Assembly: GCA_964416595.1 (NCBI GenBank)
Contig: CAYQES010000006.1
Coordinates: 62,001-126,000, forward strand
Reading direction: 5' to 3'
DNA: 64,000 nucleotides
Source: JAKFYM01 sp964416595
GTDB taxonomy: Bacteria; Bdellovibrionota; UBA1018; CAIPTA01
In this document: one piece after another, positions 16,654-24,587 of the stretch
Layout: every line of letters starts with the position of its first letter
Numbering within the stretch: the stretch's first letter is position 1
The notes under the pieces: model-generated
Database searches by the model: none
Told to the model about the DNA's origin: nothing
Seen by the model: only the letters and a program-made list of their open reading frames with translations
Position numbers and translations under genes: made by a program

Positions 16654-17607
16654 TCAAGCGGGCGAAAGTGACCGCTGAAAATCTTCCCGGGCATGCATGG
16701 CTTCTTCTGCTGTGGCCTTAAAAAATTTCTGAAACAATTTATCTAATTCTTGGCTCGAAGCCCCCGCTTCCCAAGCGAGCCAAATCTCTAACGGCTTCCC
16801 AGTTAGATTCGTGAGTCCTTTGCCCGGCACGAAGAGCGACCACTCTTTTTTCCCCACGGGCCAGCCGATGGCTTTTTGTGGGGCCGTGCGGGAGAAGGCG
16901 CAGGGGCGGTGGGATTGCTCGAGGCCCGTGCGTAGGCCAGAAGCGAAGGCGAGGGCGGCGTCTTCCAGGGCGGGTGCGAGAGATTTAATAGAGGCTGCTT
17001 GGGAATGGTGGCGCAGGCGCTGGAAGGCGTTGGCGGTGGTAAGCAAAATAGACTCCCGCTCGCCTTCTTCGAGGAAAGAATATTCTCGGTGGAGCCAGGC
17101 TTCACCCCGGCCGAAATGGTCGAAAAGTTCCAGAATGGCTTCCCGATTGTACTCTCTTTGCAGAGTGGTTTTGGCTTGGGGAATGTATTCTAAGCGCGCG
17201 CCTTGGAGGAGTGCACGCCAGCACCAGTCGATGTCGAAGGCGTTACGGGCGGCGGTGGAAAAGGGGCCCACTTTTTCGAACCATTCTTTTTCGATAGCTA
17301 AATTGTGGATCGGTCCCCAGGGCAGGGCGTGACCCAGGGCTTGGGCGGCCCGTTGGCTATGGCCGTGGAATAATTTTTCTGCGAGTTTACCGTATGGATT
17401 GGTTTTGCCCAGGTGGCGGTAGAGGGTTTGACCCACGCGGATCGGGGCGGTGGCAGATTCTAGGGCTTTTTGCCAGCCGGGTGCGGATTTGGCCCGGGTG
17501 TCGAGGAAGAGAAGGAGATCGCCGGGAGCGCGGGCTACGGCCTGATTCAGTTCTTCGGCCGTATTGCCGGGTGCCACGGGGATGAGAGTGGTTTTGTGTC
17601 TTGCCAT
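16654..17607 (-). CDS. GT2-like glycosyltransferase with PqqD-like C-terminal domain
   Basis: 317 residues. The N-terminal half has the GT-A organisation. AVARAPGDLLLFLDTRAKSAPGW stands in the nucleotide-binding position, and AFDIDWCWRALLQGARLEYIPQA matches the conserved D-x-D/W-x-x-R acceptor end of family 2 transferases. The classical first Rossmann strand is shortened. The last 75 residues (WSLFVPGKGLTNLTGKPLEIWLAW, later DFQRSL) follow the PqqD pattern of a small peptide-binding winged helix. The two-domain reading is mine and only moderately sure. A TAGGAT box lies eight bases before the ATG. It is divergent from the RibD-type reductase. Confidence 0.65.
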   Translation of the reverse strand: MARHKTTLIPVAPGNTAEELNQAVARAPGDLLLFLDTRAKSAPGWQKALESATAPIRVGQTLYRHLGKTNPYGKLAEKLFHGHSQRAAQALGHALPWGPIHNLAIEKEWFEKVGPFSTAARNAFDIDWCWRALLQGARLEYIPQAKTTLQREYNREAILELFDHFGRGEAWLHREYSFLEEGERESILLTTANAFQRLRHHSQAASIKSLAPALEDAALAFASGLRTGLEQSHRPCAFSRTAPQKAIGWPVGKKEWSLFVPGKGLTNLTGKPLEIWLAWEAGASSQELDKLFQKFFKATAEEAMHAREDFQRSLSPA

Positions 17608-17639
17608 GGGGAGCGATCCTAGCGCAGAATGCGGGCGAG

Positions 17640-18308
17640 ATGCTAGTCACAATCAATATGGCGATGTCGATGGACGGTAAGATCGCAACCCCTGCCCGGG
17701 GGCCGATTAAGTTCAGCTCCGTTTATGATTCCCGGCGCATGTCAGAGATCCGGGCCGAGCAGGATGTGGTGATCAATGGAGCGTCTACCTTTCGGGCGTA
17801 CCCGAAACCTTTGGTGGTGAAGGGCGAGGATTTGCTGGCGCAGCGGCGGGGCTTAGGTTTAGCGGAGCAACCTGCGTCGGCGATGGTTTCTTCCCGTCTA
17901 GAAATTCCTTTTGGTACTCCTTGGCAGAAGGCCAAGGAAATAGAGCGCTGGGCGTTTTGTGGGAAAAAGGCTCCCTTAGGCAAGCGAGAGAAGTTAGAAG
18001 CCAGTGGCGTAAAAGTTGTGGTGGGCCGAGGTGCGCGTCCGAGCCCAAAGGAAATATTGAAGGCTTTTTCGGGCGCGGGTTTTTCGAAAGTATTGCTCGA
18101 GGGGGGAGGGGAGTTTAATGCCTCTTTCTTGGAAGCAGGTTTGGTGGACCGGATTCATCTTACATTAGTGCCCTTGGTGATCGGCGGTGCGGAATCGCCC
18201 ACTTGGCTTGAGGGCAAGGGATTTCTTAAGGGGAAATTTCCCCGCTTTTGCCTCGAAGAATGCCGGAACGTGGAAGGCGAGCTCTACCTCACGTACTTGC
18301 GCTCCTAG
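17640..18308 (+). CDS. RibD C-terminal / dihydrofolate reductase-like reductase
   Basis: A 222-residue stand-alone RibD_C domain protein. MSMDGKIATP (residues 7-16), VINGASTFRAYP, ILKAFSGAGFSKVLLEGGGEFNASFLEAGLVDRIHLTLVPLVIGG are hallmark segments of NADPH-dependent 5-amino-6-ribosylaminouracil reductases in riboflavin synthesis. The deaminase half of RibD is absent, so it may be a single-domain pathway enzyme or a related pteridine reductase. No riboflavin gene lies next to it. The ATG at 17640 is chosen because it begins at the family consensus. Cytoplasmic. Confidence 0.8.
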   Translation: MLVTINMAMSMDGKIATPARGPIKFSSVYDSRRMSEIRAEQDVVINGASTFRAYPKPLVVKGEDLLAQRRGLGLAEQPASAMVSSRLEIPFGTPWQKAKEIERWAFCGKKAPLGKREKLEASGVKVVVGRGARPSPKEILKAFSGAGFSKVLLEGGGEFNASFLEAGLVDRIHLTLVPLVIGGAESPTWLEGKGFLKGKFPRFCLEECRNVEGELYLTYLRS

Positions 18309-18312
18309 AACC

Positions 18313-18341
18313 TTGCGCAAGGGCCGTGAAGCAGCTAAATT
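18313..18341 (+). promoter_or_regulatory. Promoter of bolA-grx
   Basis: TTGCGC (18313-18318) and TAAATT (18336-18341) are exactly 17 bases apart. The bolA ATG follows after GCCCCC with no ribosome site, predicting a leaderless message. Confidence 0.6.
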
Positions 18342-18347
18342 GCCCCC

Positions 18348-18590
18348 ATGACCCTCGACCAAATCAAAGAGCGCATTGAATCCCATTTAAAAACCACCCA
18401 CGTGCAGATCATCGATCTTGGCGGTGGGGATCATATCCGGGCCGTGGTAGTTTCGCCGGATTTTAAGGGCTTGCCCTTGATCCGCCAGCATAAAATGGTG
18501 CTGGATTTATTCACGAGCGAAATCAATTCCAACGAAGTGCACGCGCTCACGGTGAAAACCCTCACCCCCGAACAATTTGCCAATTTGTAA
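18348..18590 (+). CDS. bolA: BolA family protein
   Basis: An 80-residue BolA-fold protein. The family partners monothiol glutaredoxins in a [2Fe-2S]-bridged complex for iron-sulfur trafficking. The pattern VQIIDLGGGDHIRAVVVSPDFKGLPLIRQHKMV ends in the helix-turn-helix-like R-x-x-H-K motif, and residues near 55-70 (SEINSNEVHALTVKTLTPEQF) complete the fold. It sits 14 bases before a CGFS glutaredoxin gene, the known functional partner, which supports the call. Confidence 0.92.
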   Translation: MTLDQIKERIESHLKTTHVQIIDLGGGDHIRAVVVSPDFKGLPLIRQHKMVLDLFTSEINSNEVHALTVKTLTPEQFANL

Positions 18591-18604
18591 AAGGAGAACT
18601 CAAA

Positions 18605-18913
18605 ATGCCTGACTATAAATCTATCATCGACCAACAAATCCAATCGAAGCCTGTGTTCATTTACATGAAGGGCTCCCCCAATATGCCCATGTGCGGTTTC
18701 TCCGCCCGGGCCACGGAAGTGTTGAAAGCTGCCGGTGCTGATTTTGGCCACTTCAATATTTTGGACGATATGAATTTGTTCGAAGAACTCAAGCGCCGCA
18801 ACCAGTGGCCTACTTCTCCCCAGATCTACGTGAAGGGTGAGTTCGTGGGCGGCTGCGATATTATCTGTGAGCTGTTCGAGAGTGGTGAACTCCAGGGGAT
18901 GTTGAAGAATTAG
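18605..18913 (+). CDS. grxD: Monothiol glutaredoxin (CGFS type)
   Basis: A 102-residue cytoplasmic glutaredoxin of the Grx4 class, which binds a glutathione-ligated [2Fe-2S] cluster and donates it. The active site is MCGFSARA near residue 30. YMKGSP before it, WPTSPQIYVKGEFVGGCDI and the final helix are standard. Length fits. It has a clear AAAGGAG site upstream and is co-transcribed with bolA. Followed by two hairpin repeats. Confidence 0.95.
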   Translation: MPDYKSIIDQQIQSKPVFIYMKGSPNMPMCGFSARATEVLKAAGADFGHFNILDDMNLFEELKRRNQWPTSPQIYVKGEFVGGCDIICELFESGELQGMLKN

Positions 18914-18922
18914 GGGTTTGCT

Positions 18923-18953
18923 GCACTGCGAACTCGCAACGAGTTCGCAGTGC
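18923..18953. repeat. Perfect 14-bp hairpin repeat (copy 3)
   Basis: GCACTGCGAACTCG pairs perfectly with its complement around loop CAA. The core matches the hairpin at 578-612, with compensated differences outside the core. There is no T run. Confidence 0.75.
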
Positions 18954-18983
18954 GAAACAAAACCACTGGTACAATGACTCACT

Positions 18984-19004
18984 GATTCCTCGCCGCGAGG
19001 AATC
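18984..19004. repeat. Hairpin repeat variant (copy 4)
   Basis: GATTCCTCG-CCG-CGAGGAATC, a 9-bp stem with a three-base loop, 30 bases after copy 3. Read on the minus strand with flanks it begins AACGCAGCGA and has CTCG-N-GGCGAG at the centre, like copy 2. Confidence 0.6.
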
Positions 19005-19068
19005 GCTGCGTTATAAGCTCTCACAACCAACTCGGTATCCCGCCCCTTTCTATGGTCTAATAACCTCC

Positions 19069-20559
19069 ATGGAAAACTCCAAAGCCGAAGCTTTTCTGGC
19101 CACCGCCCAGGCCTTCCAGTTAGGAAATTTACCCACCGAGCAGCGGCACCCGGAAACTACTTCCCTCGCGGATCTTTCCCGCACAAATATTCCTAAAGCC
19201 CTCCAGATCCTCCACAAAATTGATCTCGACGCCGTGGAAGCCATCACACAAAAAGTTCCAGAAATAAACCAGCTCGCGGCCGCCATGAAAGAAACCCTCG
19301 CCACGAAAGGCCGGATTTTTTTCTACGGTTGCGGCGCCACGGGCCGCCTGGCTCTTTCTCTCGAATACCTCTGGCGGCTCCAGCATAAAAACAACCAGGT
19401 GCTGGGGTTTATGTCCGGCGGGGATCTCGCCCTCGTGCATTCCATCGAAACTTTCGAAGATCATCCCGAATACGGCGCCCGCCAGTTAAAAGAAATCGGC
19501 TTCAAAGCTAACGATCTCCTCGTAAGTTGCACGGAAGGGGGCGAAACGCCTTCCGTGATCGGCGCCACGGAAGAAGCCACCAGGCGCTCCCGTCGCAAAC
19601 CCTGGTTTCTTTACTGTAATCCCAACCAAGAACTCCAAAATATTGAGCGCTCCCATCGCGTGCTCGAAAATCCCGCTATAGAAAAAATTTGTTTATACGT
19701 GGGCCCCATGAGCCTTTCGGGTTCTACCCGCCTCCAAGCCACCACTGTGCTCCAGCTTGCCGCCGGCTGCGCCCTTTTCAACCTCAAGCCCCAAGATTTT
19801 GCCCGCGAACTCCAACGCCAAAACTACAACTTCCTCACGCCCTTCATCGAAGCCGAATCCGCCGCGTACCAAAATAAAGAGTTCCTGCTCTACGAAACCA
19901 AAGCCTACGCCATCACGATCCTCACGGACACCACCGAGCGCTCGCCCACGTTTTCCCTTCCCGGTTTCGAAAACCAAAAAGAAAAAGGAAAACCTCCAGC
20001 CCTCGCGTACCTCACCATCACGGGGGCCAAAACCAGCCAAGACGCCTGGAAAAAACTTCTCCTGCGCCAGCCCAAACCGCTTGAATGGAAGGTGCTCCAG
20101 GGAATTGCGGGAAAAAAGCGACTCTTAGGTTTTGATTTTTCCCAAAAAGTAAAAGCTGCCCGGAAAAAAATTCTTAAAGATAAAAAACAGCACCTCTTCC
20201 GCATCCACAAAAAAGCTCAAGCCATGGAATTTTCCCTAGGCAAACACCGCCACCAAATTCCCGTAAAAAATCTTCCGCCTCTCTTCGAACACCTTCTTCT
20301 AAAAGGCTTCCTCAACGCCCATTCCCTCCTCGTGATGGGCCGGCTCGGCCGTTTTGAAAGCAATGTGATGACTTGGGTTCGCCCCAGCAACAACAAGCTC
20401 ATCGACCGCTCGATCCGCTACATAAAATTTCTCTTAGAAAAAGACGGCATAAAACCTCCCGCCTACGAAATTGTAGCTCGCCACCTCTTCCAAGAAGTAG
20501 AAAATCTGCCCGAGGGAGAATCCGTGGTTCTACGCACCGTAGCCCGGCTGAAAGGATAA
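19069..20559 (+). CDS. SIS-domain sugar phosphate protein, MurQ-like
   Basis: A 496-residue sugar isomerase (SIS) domain protein. The segment IFFYGCGATGRLALSLEYLWR (near residue 83) is the phosphosugar-binding loop. LLVSCTEGGETPSVIGATEEA and VGPMSLSGSTRLQATTVLQLAAG match the MurQ N-acetylmuramate-6-phosphate etherase family. At 496 residues it is much longer than MurQ (about 300). The extra C-terminal half may be a second degenerate SIS fold, as in glucokinase-regulator-like proteins. An etherase role in muropeptide recycling is plausible, not proven. TCTAAT lies seven bases before the ATG. Next gene starts two bases later. Confidence 0.75.
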   Translation: MENSKAEAFLATAQAFQLGNLPTEQRHPETTSLADLSRTNIPKALQILHKIDLDAVEAITQKVPEINQLAAAMKETLATKGRIFFYGCGATGRLALSLEYLWRLQHKNNQVLGFMSGGDLALVHSIETFEDHPEYGARQLKEIGFKANDLLVSCTEGGETPSVIGATEEATRRSRRKPWFLYCNPNQELQNIERSHRVLENPAIEKICLYVGPMSLSGSTRLQATTVLQLAAGCALFNLKPQDFARELQRQNYNFLTPFIEAESAAYQNKEFLLYETKAYAITILTDTTERSPTFSLPGFENQKEKGKPPALAYLTITGAKTSQDAWKKLLLRQPKPLEWKVLQGIAGKKRLLGFDFSQKVKAARKKILKDKKQHLFRIHKKAQAMEFSLGKHRHQIPVKNLPPLFEHLLLKGFLNAHSLLVMGRLGRFESNVMTWVRPSNNKLIDRSIRYIKFLLEKDGIKPPAYEIVARHLFQEVENLPEGESVVLRTVARLKG

Positions 20560-20561
20560 AA

Positions 20562-21923
20562 ATGGACAAAAGTTTTTTCGCCAATTTCCGCGCTAATCTT
20601 TTCAGCACCGATCCGGAAGATTTGGAGCACTATGGGAAAGACTGGACGAAAGTCTATCCCCCAAAACCCTCCGTCATCGCTTTCCCCACCTCCACGGAAG
20701 AAGTTTCTGCTCTTCTTAAAGTTTGCCACGCCCGCAAAATTCCCGTAGTTCCTTCCGGTGGCCGCACGGGCTTATCTGGCGGAGCTGTAGCCGCTAACGG
20801 TGAACTCGTGCTCTCGCTCACGAAAATGAATAAAATTGGTCCACTGGAACCCCTCTCACTCACTCTGCCCGTGGAAGCCGGTGCCGTTACCGAAGCCGTG
20901 CACCATTTTTGTGAACCCCACGGCCTCACCTGGCCCGTGGATTTTGGTTCCAAGGGTTCCTCTTGCGTGGGCGGAAATATTTCCACCAATGCGGGCGGCA
21001 TCAACGTGATCCGCTACGGCATGACCCGCCACTGGGTGTTGGGCCTCACGGTGGTATTGATGGACGGTACCATTCTGCGCTTAAACGGCGCCCTTGAGAA
21101 AAACAATACGGGTCTAGATTTAAAACATCTTTTCATCGGCTCCGAAGGCACCCTCGGCGTGATCACGGAAGCCGTGCTGAAACTCACGCCCATCGTGAAA
21201 AACAAAACTCTCTTTTTCTTTGGCGCGAGCTCCCTCACCCAAGTGTTTCATCTTTTGGAAGCTGTCCGCCGTGCGCCTTTCGAAATTTTTGCTTTCGAAG
21301 TTTTTTCCCGCAACTGCTTCGCGGCCACCACGAAACTTCACAACCTCCGAGATCCTTTCGAAAGCAAGCATGAGCAGTACGTATTGCTCGAAGCCAAGGG
21401 TGAAGATTTTGACCCTTGGCTAGAAGAAATTTTTTCGAAAGGTTTCGTGGAAGAGGGCGTGCACGCCAAATCCCAGGAAGAAGCACGCGCTTTTTGGAAA
21501 AGCCGGGAGACTATCAGCGAATCTTTACGCACCCAAGGACAACTCCACACGAGCGATATTTCCGTGCCGATCGCCAAGCTAAAAGAATTTATCGAAGAGT
21601 GGCAGGAGCTTTTCCACAAACGCTTTTCCGCCTGGGAGCTTTTCCTTTTTGGCCACTTTGGGGACGGGAACCTCCACGTGCATGCCTTGAAGCCAGCCAA
21701 TATGAGCCAAGAAGAATTTTTAAAACAAAATCTCTTGGTAGAAGAAGATCTCTTCGCTGTAGTGGGAAAATATGAGGGAAGTATTTCCGCGGAGCACGGG
21801 ATAGGGCTTCTCAAAAAAGAGCATTTGCATTTATCCAAGAGCCCGGAAGAACTCGAGCTTATGCGGGCGTTGAAAAAAACGCTGGATCCCCAAGGGCTGC
21901 TCAATCCGGGGAAGGTACTTTAG
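20562..21923 (+). CDS. FAD-linked oxidoreductase, GlcD / D-2-hydroxyacid dehydrogenase type
   Basis: A 453-residue flavoprotein of the vanillyl-alcohol oxidase/GlcD superfamily that oxidises a 2-hydroxyacid. The FAD-binding region includes IPVVPSGGRTGLSGGAVA (near residue 65) and VDFGSKGSSCVGGNISTNAGGINVIRYG. The cap and C-terminal parts show FGHFGDGNLHVHAL and AEHGIGLLKKEHL with the metal/substrate histidines. Substrate could be lactate, glycolate or 2-hydroxyglutarate. An AAAGGA site precedes the ATG. It overlaps the convergent queG gene by 23 bases at the 3' end. Confidence 0.88.
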   Translation: MDKSFFANFRANLFSTDPEDLEHYGKDWTKVYPPKPSVIAFPTSTEEVSALLKVCHARKIPVVPSGGRTGLSGGAVAANGELVLSLTKMNKIGPLEPLSLTLPVEAGAVTEAVHHFCEPHGLTWPVDFGSKGSSCVGGNISTNAGGINVIRYGMTRHWVLGLTVVLMDGTILRLNGALEKNNTGLDLKHLFIGSEGTLGVITEAVLKLTPIVKNKTLFFFGASSLTQVFHLLEAVRRAPFEIFAFEVFSRNCFAATTKLHNLRDPFESKHEQYVLLEAKGEDFDPWLEEIFSKGFVEEGVHAKSQEEARAFWKSRETISESLRTQGQLHTSDISVPIAKLKEFIEEWQELFHKRFSAWELFLFGHFGDGNLHVHALKPANMSQEEFLKQNLLVEEDLFAVVGKYEGSISAEHGIGLLKKEHLHLSKSPEELELMRALKKTLDPQGLLNPGKVL

Positions 21924-22833
21924 TCTTATTCCTCTCCACAATCTCCGCATTTCTCTGCAATCCCGCCCGCTTAGCCCGGGAAACGGCCCGTCCGCGAAAC
22001 CGCTTTTTAAAGCCTTCCTCATCCAACCCTAAAATTTCCGCCAAAGGCAAATACTCCAAGGGGGGCGCGCCCACATCCACGCGGGCCTTGCGCAACGAAT
22101 GCTCATTCCACGGGCAAACTTCTTGGCAGATATCGCAGCCTAGTAACCAATCGCCCATTTTCCCCTGAAACTCCGCCGGAATCGGGCCCCGATGTTCAAT
22201 ATTCCAGTAGGATAAACACTTCTTACTGTCCACTGTGCGTAAGCCCTCAATGATCGCACCCGTAGGGCAAGCGTCCACGCAGCGGCGGCATTTTCCGCAG
22301 TGGTCGGCCATAGGCTCATCAGCCACAAGGGGCGCCCGGGTGATCACTTCACCCAACCAAAACCAAGATCCTTCTTCCGGGTGGATTAGCATGGCGTTTT
22401 TTCCAATCCAGCCGATACCCGCCTGGGCCGCCAAGGCCCGTTCGTTTAAGGGGCCAGTGTCCACATACGCAAGGCTTCCTTCCACTCCCGCCTTTTCATC
22501 CAAACGCCGCCCTAATTCTTCCAGCATCGGCAGCAAGCGATCGTGGTAATCCTCGTTCAAAGCGTAACGGGCGATTTTTCCACTCGCGCCATCCCCACCA
22601 TCAACCACCGCCCCCCCAGGAAAGCGCAACGCACACACCACGGCGGCCCGCGCCCCGGGCAAAATGCTGCCTAAGGATTTTTTTCTTCGTAAATAAAACA
22701 TATTTGCGCCGAAGCCCTGGTTCAGCCACCATTCGTGAAACTCGGCGCGCCCCCGGGAGAGTTCTCCGGAAATTCCGCAAAGAGAGAAGCCGAGAGACTG
22801 TGCCTCCTCTTTTACCCAGGAAGAAAGATTCAC
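21901..22833 (-). CDS. queG: Epoxyqueuosine reductase
   Basis: QueG is the cobalamin-dependent enzyme that reduces epoxyqueuosine to queuosine in tRNA, the last step of the pathway. About 310 residues. It shows an N-terminal cobalamin-binding part, VDTGPLNERALAAQAGIGWIGKN, and two [4Fe-4S] motifs CGKCRRCVDACPTGA and CDICQEVCPWN. I place the start at the GTG at 22833, whose GTGA overlaps the stop of the preceding gene. A GTG at 22845 would add four residues. Last gene of an operon with the LysE transporter and a serine hydrolase; overlap with the convergent oxidoreductase at its end. Confidence 0.93.
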   Translation of the reverse strand: MNLSSWVKEEAQSLGFSLCGISGELSRGRAEFHEWWLNQGFGANMFYLRRKKSLGSILPGARAAVVCALRFPGGAVVDGGDGASGKIARYALNEDYHDRLLPMLEELGRRLDEKAGVEGSLAYVDTGPLNERALAAQAGIGWIGKNAMLIHPEEGSWFWLGEVITRAPLVADEPMADHCGKCRRCVDACPTGAIIEGLRTVDSKKCLSYWNIEHRGPIPAEFQGKMGDWLLGCDICQEVCPWNEHSLRKARVDVGAPPLEYLPLAEILGLDEEGFKKRFRGRAVSRAKRAGLQRNAEIVERNKTKVPSPD

Positions 22834-23894
22834 AGCTCCGCCCACACCTGCTTGTGGAACTCAAGACGCGTGTCAATCCAGCGGCTGTCAGTTCTCGCGG
22901 GATGCACGCGGTTGGAAAGTAAAATCGCCATAGTGCCCGAGGGTTCGTGGAACCAGGCGCTTGTGCCCGTATAGCCGGTGTGCCCTAAGGCGCCGGCGAA
23001 GCCCGGGCCGGGGAAGGGGCGCAGGCCCGGATATGTCATGAAGCCGTAGGAGAAAATTCCGGGTGCTTCGATCCGGCGAGCCAAGAAAGAAGGATTTGCC
23101 TTCGCTTGTTTCCACAAATGCTCAAACAACACCACCGATTCTCTTAAAGTAGAAAACAAGCCTGCGTGCCCCGCATAGCCCCCCAAGGACCAGCAGTTAT
23201 CGTCGTGTACTTCGCCCTGGAGAGTTTTTTTCCGCCAAGGGCAAGTTTCCGTGGCCACAAAACGGGATTTTTCTGCGAGCAAGCCATACATACGGGCCGG
23301 GGCGGGGGCGTGGGGTAGAGTTACATAGCCAGAACTTTCCAACTTTAAACGCCCTACCATTCTCTCATGGAAAAGTTCCGGTAAATTTTTTCCGTACAAA
23401 CTTTCCAACAAAAGCCCGAGTAGCATAAACCCTAAATCCGAATAAACCTGTTGGCCTAAATTAGGAAAGCCAGCTTCGCATATCCATGAAAGCAGGGGTT
23501 TTTGGTCTCCCATCTGCGCCCGGCCTTCCTGAAAAAAACGAAAAAATTCAATGTGGGCGGGCAAGCCTGATCGGTGCACCATTAAATCCAGCAAGGTGGT
23601 TTCGGCCCGGGGAAAGAGCGTAAAATATTTTTGCACAGGATCGGTGAAGGCGATTTTGCCTTCGGATTCCGCGATCAACAACAAGCTCACCGTGGAAAGA
23701 ATTTTCGAAACGGAAGCGAGGTCAAAAATCGAATCTTCGGCCACGGGTCGCTCGGCGCAACCCAAGCCCGGCCAGGCGTGTGAGCCCAAATAATGCTCCA
23801 CATCTTTTTTTCCTGGGCGTCGCAAAAGAAAGGCGATGGCGCTGGCCTGCTTTTCGGCGAGAGCATTTTCTAGGAGGGCGATCGCTTTCTTCAT
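22830..23894 (-). CDS. Serine beta-lactamase-like hydrolase (S12 family)
   Basis: 354 residues of the penicillin-binding-protein/class C beta-lactamase fold. The nucleophile motif SVSK is near residue 62 (FDLASVSKILSTVSLLL), and VHRSGLPAH and QVYSDLGFMLLG (Tyr motif) follow. GALGHTGYTGTSAW near residue 305 stands in the HTGxTG position typical of esterase-like members. No signal peptide is evident, so it may act in the cytoplasm, perhaps as a peptidase or esterase rather than an antibiotic resistance enzyme. Its ATG abuts the stop of the LysE gene with no gap. Confidence 0.85.
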   Translation of the reverse strand: MKKAIALLENALAEKQASAIAFLLRRPGKKDVEHYLGSHAWPGLGCAERPVAEDSIFDLASVSKILSTVSLLLIAESEGKIAFTDPVQKYFTLFPRAETTLLDLMVHRSGLPAHIEFFRFFQEGRAQMGDQKPLLSWICEAGFPNLGQQVYSDLGFMLLGLLLESLYGKNLPELFHERMVGRLKLESSGYVTLPHAPAPARMYGLLAEKSRFVATETCPWRKKTLQGEVHDDNCWSLGGYAGHAGLFSTLRESVVLFEHLWKQAKANPSFLARRIEAPGIFSYGFMTYPGLRPFPGPGFAGALGHTGYTGTSAWFHEPSGTMAILLSNRVHPARTDSRWIDTRLEFHKQVWAEL

Positions 23895-24509
23895 CTATGG
23901 CATCGATTGTAACAGGGCGCGGGAACCGCCGATAGCTAGTTTCGCAGCGAAGAATACAAAGAGCAGGGCGACAGTGCGATAGAGGAGGTGCAGGTTTTTA
24001 TTGCTCTGGAAATAGGGGCGAAAAAAACCAAAGAGGTAGGCTAAGGATAAAGTGGACGCTAGCCACCCGAGCTCAAACAGCCCAATGAAAAGCCATTGGC
24101 CCCCGGGAACAATGCTTCCCATGGCAATGGCTTGGGGCGTGCACACGGTGATCCAGAAAATCCAGGCCATGCCGTTCACGAGGGAGAGAAAAAACACCCG
24201 TTGGTTGCTAAAAAGCGGTTCATGTTCAGAAATTTCTTCCACGCGCCAAAGATCCCAGGCGAGGCTCGCCAAAATCAAGGCGCCAAACACACTTAAAATG
24301 GCAAAAATGGGACTATCGGGGGGCAAAAAAGAAAGGGCCCCCACACAGGTAATAGACATCAACAACTCGCCGCAGCCAGCCCAGAGAATGATGCGGCGGG
24401 AACTTTTCCAGCCCTGGCGGATGGTTTCGGTAAACACAGCGGTGACAACGGGCCCCGGAATCAGGCCACATAAAAAGCCCAGGAACAAAACTTCTAGGAA
24501 GCGCAGCAT
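23895..24509 (-). CDS. LysE/RhtB family transporter
   Basis: A 204-residue inner-membrane protein with six predicted helices, of the amino-acid exporter superfamily. The N-terminal signature FLGFLCGLIPGPVVTAVFTETIRQGWK contains the conserved GPV helix. The ATG at 24509 is preferred over 24518 because a TATCTT box ends seven bases before it. Substrate unknown; typical relatives export lysine, threonine or homoserine-like compounds. First gene of a three-gene operon with the serine hydrolase and queG. Confidence 0.85.
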   Translation of the reverse strand: MLRFLEVLFLGFLCGLIPGPVVTAVFTETIRQGWKSSRRIILWAGCGELLMSITCVGALSFLPPDSPIFAILSVFGALILASLAWDLWRVEEISEHEPLFSNQRVFFLSLVNGMAWIFWITVCTPQAIAMGSIVPGGQWLFIGLFELGWLASTLSLAYLFGFFRPYFQSNKNLHLLYRTVALLFVFFAAKLAIGGSRALLQSMP

Positions 24510-24516
24510 GGCGGGC

Positions 24517-24545
24517 AAGATAGCGAATTTTGTGGGCTGTCACAA
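24517..24545 (-). promoter_or_regulatory. Promoter of lysE-hydrolase-queG operon
   Basis: On the minus strand TTGTGA (24545-24540) and TATCTT (24522-24517) are exactly 17 bases apart. The ATG at 24509 begins after seven bases, predicting a leaderless transcript. Confidence 0.6.
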
Positions 24546-24587
24546 GGGAGAGTGTCACGGAGAATTCTTCTGTGGTACAAAAGTTCC

